A stretch of DNA of 64,000 nucleotides, from the NCBI RefSeq assembly GCF_019097595.1, contig NC_080735.1, forward strand, positions 19,895,917-19,959,916. Direction: 5' to 3'. Origin of the DNA: Hemibagrus wyckioides. Lineage: Eukaryota; Chordata; Actinopteri; Siluriformes; Bagridae. Position numbers and translations under genes: made by a program. Every line of letters starts with the position of its first letter. Position 1 is the stretch's first letter. A model generated the notes under the pieces. That model had not been told where the DNA came from and did no database searches. It saw only the letters and a list, made by a program, of their open reading frames with translations. This document shows positions 36,883 through 47,900 of this stretch, piece after piece.

Positions 36883-37202
36883 TAAAGGGATAGTTCACCC
36901 AAAAAAGAAAACTGTCATTGTTTACTAATGCCGTTCCAAACTCTTCAAATTATTTTCATTCTCCTTTAGAACACAAAAGAAGATATTCTGAAGAAAGTTC
37001 CAGTGTTTTTTGTCCATTCAGTCAAAGTCAATGGGGTTCAAAAGTTTCAAGCTCCAAATAGGACATAGTGATTAAACTCCAGTGGTTTAATCCAAGACTT
37101 CTGAAGTGATGACAACTTTGTATGATTGTACAGGCACCAAGTTAATTTGTTGTTCACATGAGTAAATTACACAATTTTCATTTTTGGGTCAACTGTCCTT
37201 TA
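36883..37202. mobile_element. MITE nested in the transposon
   Basis: Imperfect inverted termini TAAAGGGATAGTTCACCC and GGGTCAACTGTCCTTTA, with AACACAAAAGAAGATATT inside, typical of a very common fish MITE. It sits in the intron or spacer between the two transposon genes. A second partial copy lies around 35090-35200. Confidence 0.75.
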
Positions 37203-37255
37203 CTGTAAAACATTCAGACATGACATTGAATTAAACCATTTCGATTTCCGATTAC

Positions 37256-39838
37256 CTAGAACTGTACAGAAATGAAGCGCTTCAAAGTCACCATACACTT
37301 TCCCTCAACAGTGTATGCACCTAAAGGCACAACATCACTCAAGTCTTTCTGGAGAAGTACTTCAACATGCCCAGGTGCATCCAGTTCAAAAGACCTCAAG
37401 TGTTCATTGTACCAGGCTCTACGTGTTTTCACAATAAACCCAACAGCGTTTTTTACAACCATCATCTGGTGTATCTGCACAAAGTCAGGGAGTCCTGCAG
37501 TGGAACCATGAGCCACAACCATGCCTATACAGTATTTTGTTCAAGATACAGGATACAGAGATACAGAGTTTGCCAACACTACTGATGTTTTGCCTGGGAA
37601 TTTTTTGCGAATTGCCTCCTGTACATCATTACAAAGCAAATCCAAATGGACACTGGACACATGTGAAACAGAAAGAGCTGGTTTAAAATTCCCCAAATTA
37701 TGAGAATGAAAAGCCATCAACAACTGGTGTTTCATGGCAAGAGATAGCAAGATGTTCCTAAAAGAATGGGTCCAAAACTCATGGTCCACATAGCCACCAG
37801 AGGACCACATGCCTGTATCAATTCAGGATAGTGCTCCGGGAAATGATGCTTAGGGAGCAGTTTCTGCTGTGGAAATACACCCAAAAATCTGTGTCTGTGC
37901 TCAGATATTTTGGTGTCAAGGTAACCAATAGACTCCTGGGTATGGACTGGTGAAACTATCAGTTCCACAATTTCTTTAAGATCCATAAGAATTAACCATA
38001 CAGGTTCATCAACTGGAATTTTTGGGCCTATAAGAAATGGAAGAAATCTGAGCAGGGCCCAGTTTTCATGGGTATTTCCTCCAATACTCTTTCGATTTCC
38101 AAAAGACAGAGGCAATGACTTTGGACAGTTGGTTTTGTCTGTCCATTTAAATGGGAAATGTTGGATTGCAACATTTATCTCACTCACTGTCAAGTATTTC
38201 TTTTTGATGAAAACATCTAAGCATAAAGCCAGTTCTACAGGAATGATCCCTTCAAAAACATCATGCAGGAGATCTGGTGGAAATCCTGATAAAACATGGA
38301 AATATTCCAGTTTGTCAGTCAAGATGCATTGTCTTTTGACACCAAATGAATGGACAACACTTGGATCCTCTAATGTTAATTTAATATGATGAGAGTGTTG
38401 CTCGATCGTCCTTCTCTGAAATGCCCCTGAATGTACTTCTTTCAGCTGAAAATCTGAACACTGGCCAAGGCAAAACCTGCAGGGATATAGTCCAGAAAAA
38501 ATTTTCAACAAACCCACCAAGTGAATGGGCTGCTAAATTGTCTGCAACAATGCACATCACTGTACCTCTGACATTTTCACCAAGACTAGAAACAAAAACT
38601 CCTTCTCTCTCCAATACTCCAAGATCGTTCAAAAGGGGTTCTAGCACAACTGAATATCCATGCCGTTTCACATCTTCTGCTTTGCACAGCACTGCCAAAT
38701 AAATAGATGACAACTCAGATCGGAGTAGTGATGGTATATTTCCCAGCACCCAATAAACTGCAGTAATTTTATGCAGGGAAATCCTGAATTCACCTTTAGA
38801 CAGAAAAGGGTTTTGCTGAAAATATAGCCCATCATAAAAAGATTTGTATGTTGGGACATCCTGTTCAGAGATCTGAAGGCTTTCAAGTACCTTCTGAGAA
38901 ATATCTGTCATTCATTAAACGAGACAACAACTTGAGAATAGGCACATACTGAAAACTCTGTCTTTCCTTGGCATCAATAATATACTCAACAGGTTCCAGA
39001 ATGTTGAAGTTTTCTTTATAATATTCTTTCCTCTTATATGAGGAACTAAATATACCATCTAATCCAAATGACCTGCTTAATTGGCTTGACTTACAAAGTT
39101 CCCTTACCAAATCTGTGATTACTGAAGTGTCAAGAATACATTCATGTTTCTTTAGTGTTTGTTCAATAATACATCTAAATGCTCCAGCTGACCCTTCTGT
39201 TGAAATAAACTGTAAGTCTTCCACCAACTGGTCAATGCACTTGCCTGATACATGAAATAGGCTTTCCAACTTTAGCAGCACAGAACCAATTTTTTTTTTC
39301 CAGAAGAATCTGGTAAAGGTTCATTTTCTGCATTCAGTGGCAAACTGGTTTCTTCTTCTTTGCTTTCTTCTTCATGAGTTATGCTGCTGGAATGGCCACA
39401 GTCAGAATCTAAACTTCTATGCAGCACTACCGGTTTAAAATCAGTGACAGAATGAGGCATATGCTTTCTGCTTTTGTGAGCAGCAAATGTGCCATAAACA
39501 TTTGTCCTGAAATCACACTGGTGAAAAACACAATCAACAGTTTCTTGTTTCTGTCTAAGATGTGTGAAAAATTCTGCCTCTGTTGAAAATGTAATAGAGG
39601 CACTATGTTGACATGAGAAGGAAAGCTTCTCCCCTGGTGTCTGTACATCAGAGGGGACATGGTGCCTTTTCAAGTGAGAACGAAATGAGTTCAATGTTTT
39701 AAATGAACAGGGACAATCCGGAAAAATACATGGAAGTGATCAGTGTCGTCCAAGACAGTCATGTTGTAATCTATAATGTTTAAGTAAGTCTGCTTTTTTA
39801 GAAACGACTGTGCTACAAAATTTGCATGTCCATATCAT
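37256..39838 (-). pseudogene. zinc-finger transposase of the CACTG-ended transposon, decayed
   Basis: Starts at the ATG at 39838 with a C2H2-like finger (CKFCSTVVSKKADLLKHYRL). An in-frame TGA lies at 39740-39742, followed by more Cys/His finger motifs (CPCSFKTLNSFRSHLKRHH). The catalytic part has VADNLAAHSLGGFVENF, YPCRFCLG and GFPPDLLHDVFEG, motifs of CMC-type transposases in animals. Apparent frameshifts occur in an A10 run near 39291, near 38900, in a T6 run near 38498, and near 37790 where some residues also seem missing. A second in-frame TGA is at 37541-37543. It is not functional as it stands. Confidence 0.8.
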
Positions 39839-40477
39839 TGTGCACTAGAAGGAGAAGAAAAGATTAATTCATAGCTTTATATTTTGTATGAATTTTGTAT
39901 GAATTGTCTCATTTAGCACAGACCTTTCAGTGAAAGCTTTTATACTAAACTGACAATATGGTCTTTAAAGCCGATAAATCACCCTAAATGCACAAAAAGC
40001 CAATTTGCCAAAAACAATTAACAGTGTGAAATAAAAAAAAAAATTACCTCCAATAATTTTGTTCCACTATAATTTGCACTATAATTGTTTGCAATACTGC
40101 ATAGAACTATGGATGGAGAGAAAAACAACAGTATTAAACAACATAAAATAGCTTATTAGGCTAGCTTTTAAATTTTTATTATACAGTCTATTATTTTTGG
40201 ATCTGAGCAATGCTGCAAATGCATTAGTGCAAACTCGATAAATTTAGCTTAGGCAATCTCCATGCATACGTGCAAAAGCGATGCATGAACATATACAGTA
40301 CATAAATACTCTGACCACTTGCGTGCAAACTTGTTTATCGATTCATGTGCACACACTTACACGTATAAACTCGATGTATATTTACAAATTATTCATAAAT
40401 AACATGTTTTTAGTTGTTTAAGCATCATTCGTAGCAATTCAAAAATGCCCCCTTGACCACCAACTTTAATATTTTGC

Positions 40478-41095
40478 TTCGTTTATATAAAGCTATGCTG
40501 ACCTCTTTTCACCATCTTCACAACGTTGCATTTCAGAAAGTGGCTCCAGTTTGAATGTTAAAATTTCAAAAATCTACTTTTTGCTTCGTTTATATATATA
40601 TATATATAAAGAAGTTAAGCTTACACTTTTTCACATCTTCACCAGATTGCGCAGCAGAAAATGGCTCTAGTTTAGGAATACACCCCACTAACGCAACAGA
40701 ATTTTTAACCAAATATTAAAAAGCCATACTTTCATATTTTACTTTGTTTATATAGAGACAGCTTACCTGACAAAGTTTTCACTGCCTTTACGTCGTACAG
40801 TACTTCAGAAAATAGCTCCAGTTTGAATGGTAAAAAGTCAAACTCTACTTTTTGCTTCGTTTATATAAAGCTAAGCTTGTATCTCTTCAGTCTTCACCAC
40901 ATTGCGCAGGAGAAAATTGCTCTAGTTTAGGAATACACCCCAGTAATGCAATAGAATGTTTAATGAATGTTAAAAAGTCATATTTCAATATTTTACTTTG
41001 TTTATTATTGTAAAAGACAGCTTACCTGACAGAGTTTTCACCGTCTTCACGTTGCGCTTCAGAAAATGGCTCCTGTTCCTTAGCGGAAGAATATT
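40478..41095 (-). repeat. tandem leader/promoter repeats of the transposon
   Basis: About two and a half copies of a ~260-bp higher-order unit. Each has TTTGCTTCGTTTATATAAAG-like DNA (a TATA-box-like core), a segment with TTCAGAAAATGGCTCC, and TTACCTGAC, which on the minus strand reads GTCAG/GTAAG, a good splice donor (40762 and 41021). It looks like repeated promoter plus non-coding first exon upstream of the transposase. Confidence 0.6.
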
Positions 41096-41555
41096 TGCAT
41101 ATCATGTCGCTCATAGGCAAATTTTATGTTAGGTTTACTTAATTTTAACAAAATTGTAATGGTAGTTGACGTGACTTACATTTTCTCATTCACTTTATGC
41201 ATACATTTAAGTTCACCTTGTAATTTATATTTTCATGTTACACATGAAACTAATGTACTAATGCACTAATGTATGTTAAATAGAGCAAAGAATGTTATGA
41301 ACTGTACGTTTTTTTAGTTTAATCTATTTATCTTTATACGTAAGGGTTGTTGAGCCAACAAATCGTTTTTTTTCAGTGTACAAAAAACAACACAGAAGTA
41401 ATAGTTATTCTTATTAAAATATCTCCAAATACCAGTTAGTAAAATAATGTGTGCATATTGTGTAGTTAGAATAAAACTATACTCTCATGAAAAAAGAAAA
41501 AAAAAGATGTCATCACTTTAAAAACAAATTTCCCACCTGGTTCAATTCTTCTGCT

Positions 41556-41561
41556 TTTATT
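41556..41561 (-). terminator. candidate poly(A) signal of gene C
   Basis: AATAAA on the minus strand about 260 bases past the gene C stop. Confidence 0.35.
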
Positions 41562-41821
41562 AATTACAGTAATAAGTGATGATATGATATTCTGTTATTA
41601 TATAATTCAGATTATCATGGATATGAATGTAAGTTTAAATATCCTTGTAAAACACGCAAAGAGGAAATCATTGATAAAAAAACAAAACAAAAAAAACATG
41701 TGTATTGAAAAGAAATGGGGTGTTAACCACACTAATGAGTGTTCAACTCTAGCTGTTGTCACTCTGACAGGTGAGAGGCCTTGTCTTTGTCCTTTAAACA
41801 AGACATTAACATTGTTTCATG

Positions 41822-43701
41822 TTAATTTGCGTGTGAATGTGAAGCTCTGTTGTGGTCTTCTGACATGGCCTTGTACTTGGAGCAGTGGTAAAGGTCATCC
41901 CACCACTTCCTGTACTGGTGTCTGATCTAAAATCAAGTAAAACAGTACAAACTGTTAACGTTGTGATTCAGTGAACTCTGTCTGAAATGTTTTCACATGT
42001 ATAGTAATGTTATTAAGTCAGTATTATAACACAGATGGTGTGATGTGACATTGGAGGTACTGATAGTTCTTATTTATACCTCAGCAATCTCTTTTTACTT
42101 CTCATTTATTAAAGAAGAGTTTCCACCCTTTTAATGGAATGAAATGTCCAGGAAACAATGTTAGTTCCTGTTATCACTCAGCTATAAACGGTATAAACAG
42201 TCCACCCTCTTTTTTTCTCTCTCTCTCCTGAGACACAAGTTCGTCATGTTACAGAGAAACCACAAAGCACAAACTCTGTCCTCTGTCCTGGATATGTCTT
42301 AACCTCTGACAGTTACGAAGCGCTGACACTGGAGACTCCTTCCAGAAATGCTCCATAAACATCTCCTAAGAGAAAACTTCAACCTATCAAAGCTTACACA
42401 TGTTTCTTGTAATCTGCTGATGCTGACTAACACAGACAACAGCACTGTGGTTTAACTCAGTTTGAGTATTTGTAATTCTATGCTAAAAAACTTAAAAATT
42501 ATGTGTAATGTAAGAGTTACAAGGTACGGAACTACAATTGTTATATCACATGAAAGAACATCTCACCTCTTGGTTGAGGACACAATGAACGATGAAGATG
42601 AAGGTTCCCTGCTGCGAATTTAAGAAGAGGAAGATGATCTTTATCATGTTGTTTTGCTCAGTGAAGAAGCCTAAAGCCCAGGGGCAGCCAAGAATGACAA
42701 ACTGGAGCAGGGTTTTTAACACAAGAGTCCTACACAGAGAGAGAGAATTTTTAAGTGTATTTATGAATGTCTGTATATATAATGGAAGGTGAATAATTCA
42801 AGGAGTGTGATGTGTGTTACCGGGTGTGTTTTAGGTGGGAAACGGATTTATCCAGGCTAGACAAAGAGCAGTGGAGAATTGCGATGATCACACAAGAAAG
42901 GAGAAAGTTGATCTGTGAGTGAAGAGGATAAATTTGTCTGGACAGTGTATCGCACTGTGACTAAGCAAGGATGAACATTTTAATTTAAAATTATATATTT
43001 GCAACATGATCCACAAAAATATAGCATTTACATTGTTGATTAGTGTCATGTGATTCCATTTCAGTGTGGATTCTGGTTATCAGTGCACATTGCCTATATT
43101 CCAATGCTTTTGTTTTCTTTTATTTTTATCACTATCCATCTTCTAAACAATAGACTCTACATGTATCTCTAAGTCTATATATATAGTCTATTGTTTAGAA
43201 GATGGATAGCGATAAAAAAATAAACTATATAACTATAAACATAAATAAACTATATATATATATATATATATTTGTCTTATTTAGGACTTACAGCAATAAT
43301 GCCACACACAGGACCCAGAAATGCCCAGATGACACCACCCTTAAGCCAGCAACTGCATGAAGATCAACCAGTGTTTTTTTTTAAATGAAGTTAATTGTGT
43401 CTCTGACCAACAGTTTGTAACCATATTGAAGTACAATAGATAAAAAAATAAACCAGACTCTTACTGATCTATACTGTAGGCATCAGGATACAGTCCAGAA
43501 GTCACGCCTACCAATACCAGGGGGATGATGTATCCAATCACAATCATGCATTTCCAGTTAAGCACGTCCACCTGCTTCGAGCTGATCCGTGAAAGGTTCT
43601 TCACACAGATGTACAGCAAAACCGCCTCAGTGAACATCCACACAAACGCTGATAAAAATAAGAAGTGTGTGACACCAGCCAACACTTCACACAACTGAGA
43701 G

Positions 43702-43732
<31 letters not shown>

Positions 43733-44967
43733 GTTTCACATATACAGTATCTCACCTGTAAATATAAAAAAGAAATTGTAGCGTAGATATCCTGTATACT
43801 GACATCACACAGAGTCAAATTACTTACTGCACATACAACATGTCTGTAGGTGCCACCAATGTACAAGTATAGAATATCAAACAGAAAAAGAGGTATTATA
43901 GGGTGTGTAATGAAACAGGTGAGACCTGTGTAATGAAAGTGATCTCAATGTAACTGCACACGTTCAAGGAAGAACCCAGAGTTTGTTGTAATACTTAAAC
44001 AAACAGCATCATGGAGACAGAGGAATCAAAAAGTAAAAAATCAGTTAGGCTTATGTTTATAAATAAATAAATAAATAAATTCAAAACATTGCACAGAGCT
44101 ATGTTATTTTAAATAATTATTTTAAAAAATCTAAAGAAAATGACACCTCTGTGCTCTACTTGGAGAATCCATCAACCAAAATTAAGTAAGCAGGTAAAAA
44201 GTGGTTTAGTTGGAAAAACAACCAACAAATCAAAGGCAACTAATCCTCAGAGTGAAGCACGGTGATGGCCACATAACACTGGATTCTTGGTGTTTTTATA
44301 ATGAAATCACATAGAACTTTAATTACACACAGTACCTGGTCATATGAACAAGGTGAACAAGGTATTATTTTTTATTTTGTGTATGTTCATAAAGAATACA
44401 CAGTTTGACCTCCTGGTTCTAACACTAGGAAACTGATATTAGTTGCACACAGCTCTCTATCTCTATCGGACCAATGGTGCATACGAACTGTATATCCTGC
44501 TGTGTATCATCCCTCAAACATTAACCACTAACATATGCTATGCCTGAATAAAGTCTTATGCTTCAGTGTGTTAGTTAGATGGAGTATATTTATTTCAGAA
44601 GAGATGGTTATTAAGCAATGAAGGAGACAGCCCAGAGACACAGACAAATTCCATTCAATGTCATGATGTAACCATGGTGGAACTAGTTAAATAGTATAAT
44701 GACATGAAAATGTGACCTACCATCAGGTAACTGTTTATCAGGAATTGAACTTACCTGAGACTGTTTTACATTCTCCTGGTACTGTTGTGTGAGCAGGAAA
44801 ACCAGGTGAGCAAAAAATAAGCTTATAGACAGGTTGAGCAAAGCCACGTTGGTCACTTTGGGGCCTCGCTGGCAGACAGCAAGAGTCAATATAGTCAAGA
44901 AGAGGAACAACAACCCCACGGACACACCCACTGTGTTAATGAGCTCTATGATCTCATCATCATCACC
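41822..44967 (-). CDS. gene C 7TM exons and C-tail
   Basis: Same six-exon layout as gene B. The TM1-TM2 exon matches B completely by eye. The TM3-TM4 exon differs at three residues (FTEAVLLYI against FIEAVLLHI, and one Val/Leu). The extracellular-loop exon 43292-43352 reads CWLKGGVIWAF against [11 protein letters not shown]. The tail differs by one residue (EDHNR against EDQNR). Confidence 0.88.
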
Positions 44968-47900
44968 CTGCAAATCAAATAATCAGCATTTTTCAATACA
45001 TGATCAAATTTTACATTTGGAAAGTTCATATTCTCAGAAATCTAATAATCCTCAATTTCACCTCAATTCCTTCTTCTTTTTTAAAAATTGATTTCTGTTT
45101 TGAGAAACTCACTAAACTTAAATCCTTCCTGGATGTTATACTGAGTTCAAACATCTTTTTTGCCTTTATTTCCTTATGTGCAACTCTGTGTTATTCTTTT
45201 TCTTATTTATTCTCCTGGAATTTTGTTTCATCTCTTGACTCTGATCCAGGACAATTTTTATCCAAACCATTTTGCATTCCATCAATTCTTCTGATGTAAA
45301 TATTGACAAAAATATTTATTTAAATAAAAAGAATAGAAGTTGAAACCAGTCATTTCTTTGTGAACACTTACCTTGTCCGGGTCAGTCTGCATAATGAGGG
45401 CGAAGGTGGACAGGTGAGTGCAGGAGCACACTGTGTGAGTGCTATTTTTGTCTTTGACCGTACAACCATCTTTAACCCATTCAGTCTCCTTCCAGTACAC
45501 ACAAAAGAGGTTTGCAGACTGACCTAATGTCTGGACAACAAAAAGTTACACACCTTATTAGTCAGCTGATGATCTATTAGTTCAGACTTCCAAGATGGCA
45601 CCATGCTAGAGGCAGCCTGTCGGAGCAGCTCTGGAAATGAGTTGTATATTTTTGTATTTTAATTTGTTTTTATTTTTGCTGTCTGACATGCACCGTTCTT
45701 GTCCTGTGCACCTGGTCATTACACTTATGCCAAGATTCAGTGACTCAGTGTCAGGAACAGCTGGACAGTTCCCTGCAAGGCCCAGAGAGGGCGCTGGCAG
45801 GTGAACCTTGGAAGCCTGCTTCTTTGTGTGTCTTTTGTGTTACGCCCTTCCCATTGTTCTCTTTCCTGGTGTGTCACCTGTATCCCATTAGCCCAAATGT
45901 TTATCCCTATAAATAGGGATCCTTGTGTTCATGTCTTTGTCAGTGATTGTTAACTGTGCCGTGGATTTCTGTCAGGTTTTGTGTTAGGTTTTGTTTTGCC
46001 ATGTTCAGGTTTTGTTTCAGATTAGTTTCTTGTTTTGTTGTACACCATGCAATGTCTAGTGTGAAGTTAGTTGCCCTCTGTCTCATCTTTATGTAATAAA
46101 AGCAGCGCTTCACTGAATCCTGCGTATGGGTCTCCTTTCACAGCATGCAGGCAAGTGCACGCAACACCACGGCGGTCTGGGTTTGAGCCCTGCACAGGGT
46201 GGGGGTCACAGACATGACACTTAGATATTTTTTTACTGCTCGATATTGTATTTGGGTCATTGCTAATGAATGGGAGCCTTGCCTGTAGCACTGCTGGCAC
46301 TGCTTATAAACCTGACCAACTGATTGCCCTGAGGTGACCAGCTCTTGTTGTTGGAGAAAAGCATACTAGAGGAGAAGGAGGAGATGACATGGCTACAGAG
46401 TGAGTGTTAAATGGAGGATGAAAAAGAGGAGATTTAATCCCTGCAGTCATTATGTGAAATGCTACATCCTCGGCTAATAAAATGAACAAACTAGAAGTGC
46501 TTGCCAAGACTCAGAGAAGGTACAGAAAGTGCAGTATCATGTGTTTCACAGAAACATAGCTTCACAAACAGATACTGGACTCTAATTTGACTATCCCTGA
46601 CTTCCACATAGTTCGAGCAGATGAAGAAAGAGGAAGAAAGGAGGGGGGCTTGGCATGCTTGTAAACTTGAGATCGTTTAACCCTGGGCATAGTTCCATCA
46701 AAGAGCACATTTACAAAATGAATATTAAGCTTATTGCTATCGGAATCTGCCCATATCAAGTGCTGAGAGAATTCACAACATAGTCATCGTTATTGTTTAC
46801 ATTTCTCCATTTGGGAACTCGGAAGTGGCAGGTGACGTTATCCATTCTGTAACTGAATATACAAACAAAACACCCCAGTGCCTTCATCTACATCACGGGT
46901 GATTTCAACCATGTCTCTCTCTCCTCCACACTTCCCATCTTGTACCAGTTTGTTAACTACAAAACAAGAGAAGACCCTATATTTGTTGTATGCAACCATC
47001 AAATATTCTAACAGTTCCACTGACCTCTGCCCTCTAGGTAGGTCAGATCACAACAAAGTACAGCTCTTACCACCACTTAAGCTTGCTGTACAGCGACAAC
47101 CAGCTAAAGTGAGAAATGGCCTCATGAGGCCACTGTGCTACCCAAACAACAAACCTTGTGTAAACCATGACCTGAAAGCCCTACTGTAAAAAGAGGGCTT
47201 TTAGGTCAGGGGACCAAGCAGAACTCAAGCAAGTACAAAGAGAGTTAAAACACAGAAACAAGGAGACCAAGGATGCCTACAGAAAGAAAGTGAAAGAAAG
47301 CATGGAGAACAACACTAGGGATGTGTTCTGAGATCACTGTTTAACAGAGAAAAGGTAGAGGTGCAGAGGAGGGAAATGCACAAGAAGCAAATTTCACCAG
47401 TTTCCTGCAGCCCCTTTGTCCCACCCCTGTCACCCCCGTGCCAGACTGGGCTACCATTGCCAATGAGATAAGAAGAGAGCTAGAGAGGCTCAACCAGACA
47501 AAGGCTGCGAGACCAGACAGCATCAACCAATGCGTGCTGAAGACTTGTGCAAACCAGTTGTGTGGAGTACTCCAGCACCTCTTCACCCTGAGCCTGCACC
47601 CTCAAAGAGTTCCAGTGTTATGGAAAACATCCTGCTGTGTTCCAGTGACTAAGAGGGGACACCAGACCCATAGCACTAACTACCCACATAAAGAAGGTCT
47701 TGAAAATACTGTTTCTGGCTCAGCTTAGACCACTAGTGTGCCCATCACAATACTCCCTGCAGTTTTCATACCAGCTCATGGTGGGTGTGAAAGAGAATAA
47801 TATATCTTCTGCAGAAGGCATACTCCTATCTGGACAGTGTCATGTTCTTTGACTCCTTCAGTGCATTCAATACCATCCAGACCAGACTGCTGAGGGCAAA

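Larger units (their letters stand above)
33229..41378 (-). mobile_element. CACTA/Mirage/Chapaev-type DNA transposon, ~8.15 kb
   Basis: The left end reads CACTGGAAAAAATGATGTGT; the right end, inverted, reads CACTGAAAAAAAACGATTTG. TA flanks both ends (33227-33228 and 41379-41380), consistent with a 2-bp target duplication. Subterminal DNA has scattered TTTACTTAA and related motifs. It holds two minus-strand genes, a zinc-finger transposase (37256-39838) and a PB1/SAMD3-like gene (34054-36861), both decayed, and a tandemly repeated leader region near the right end. The superfamily is assigned from the CACTG ends and the transposase motifs. It lies between aGPCR genes B and C. Confidence 0.75.
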
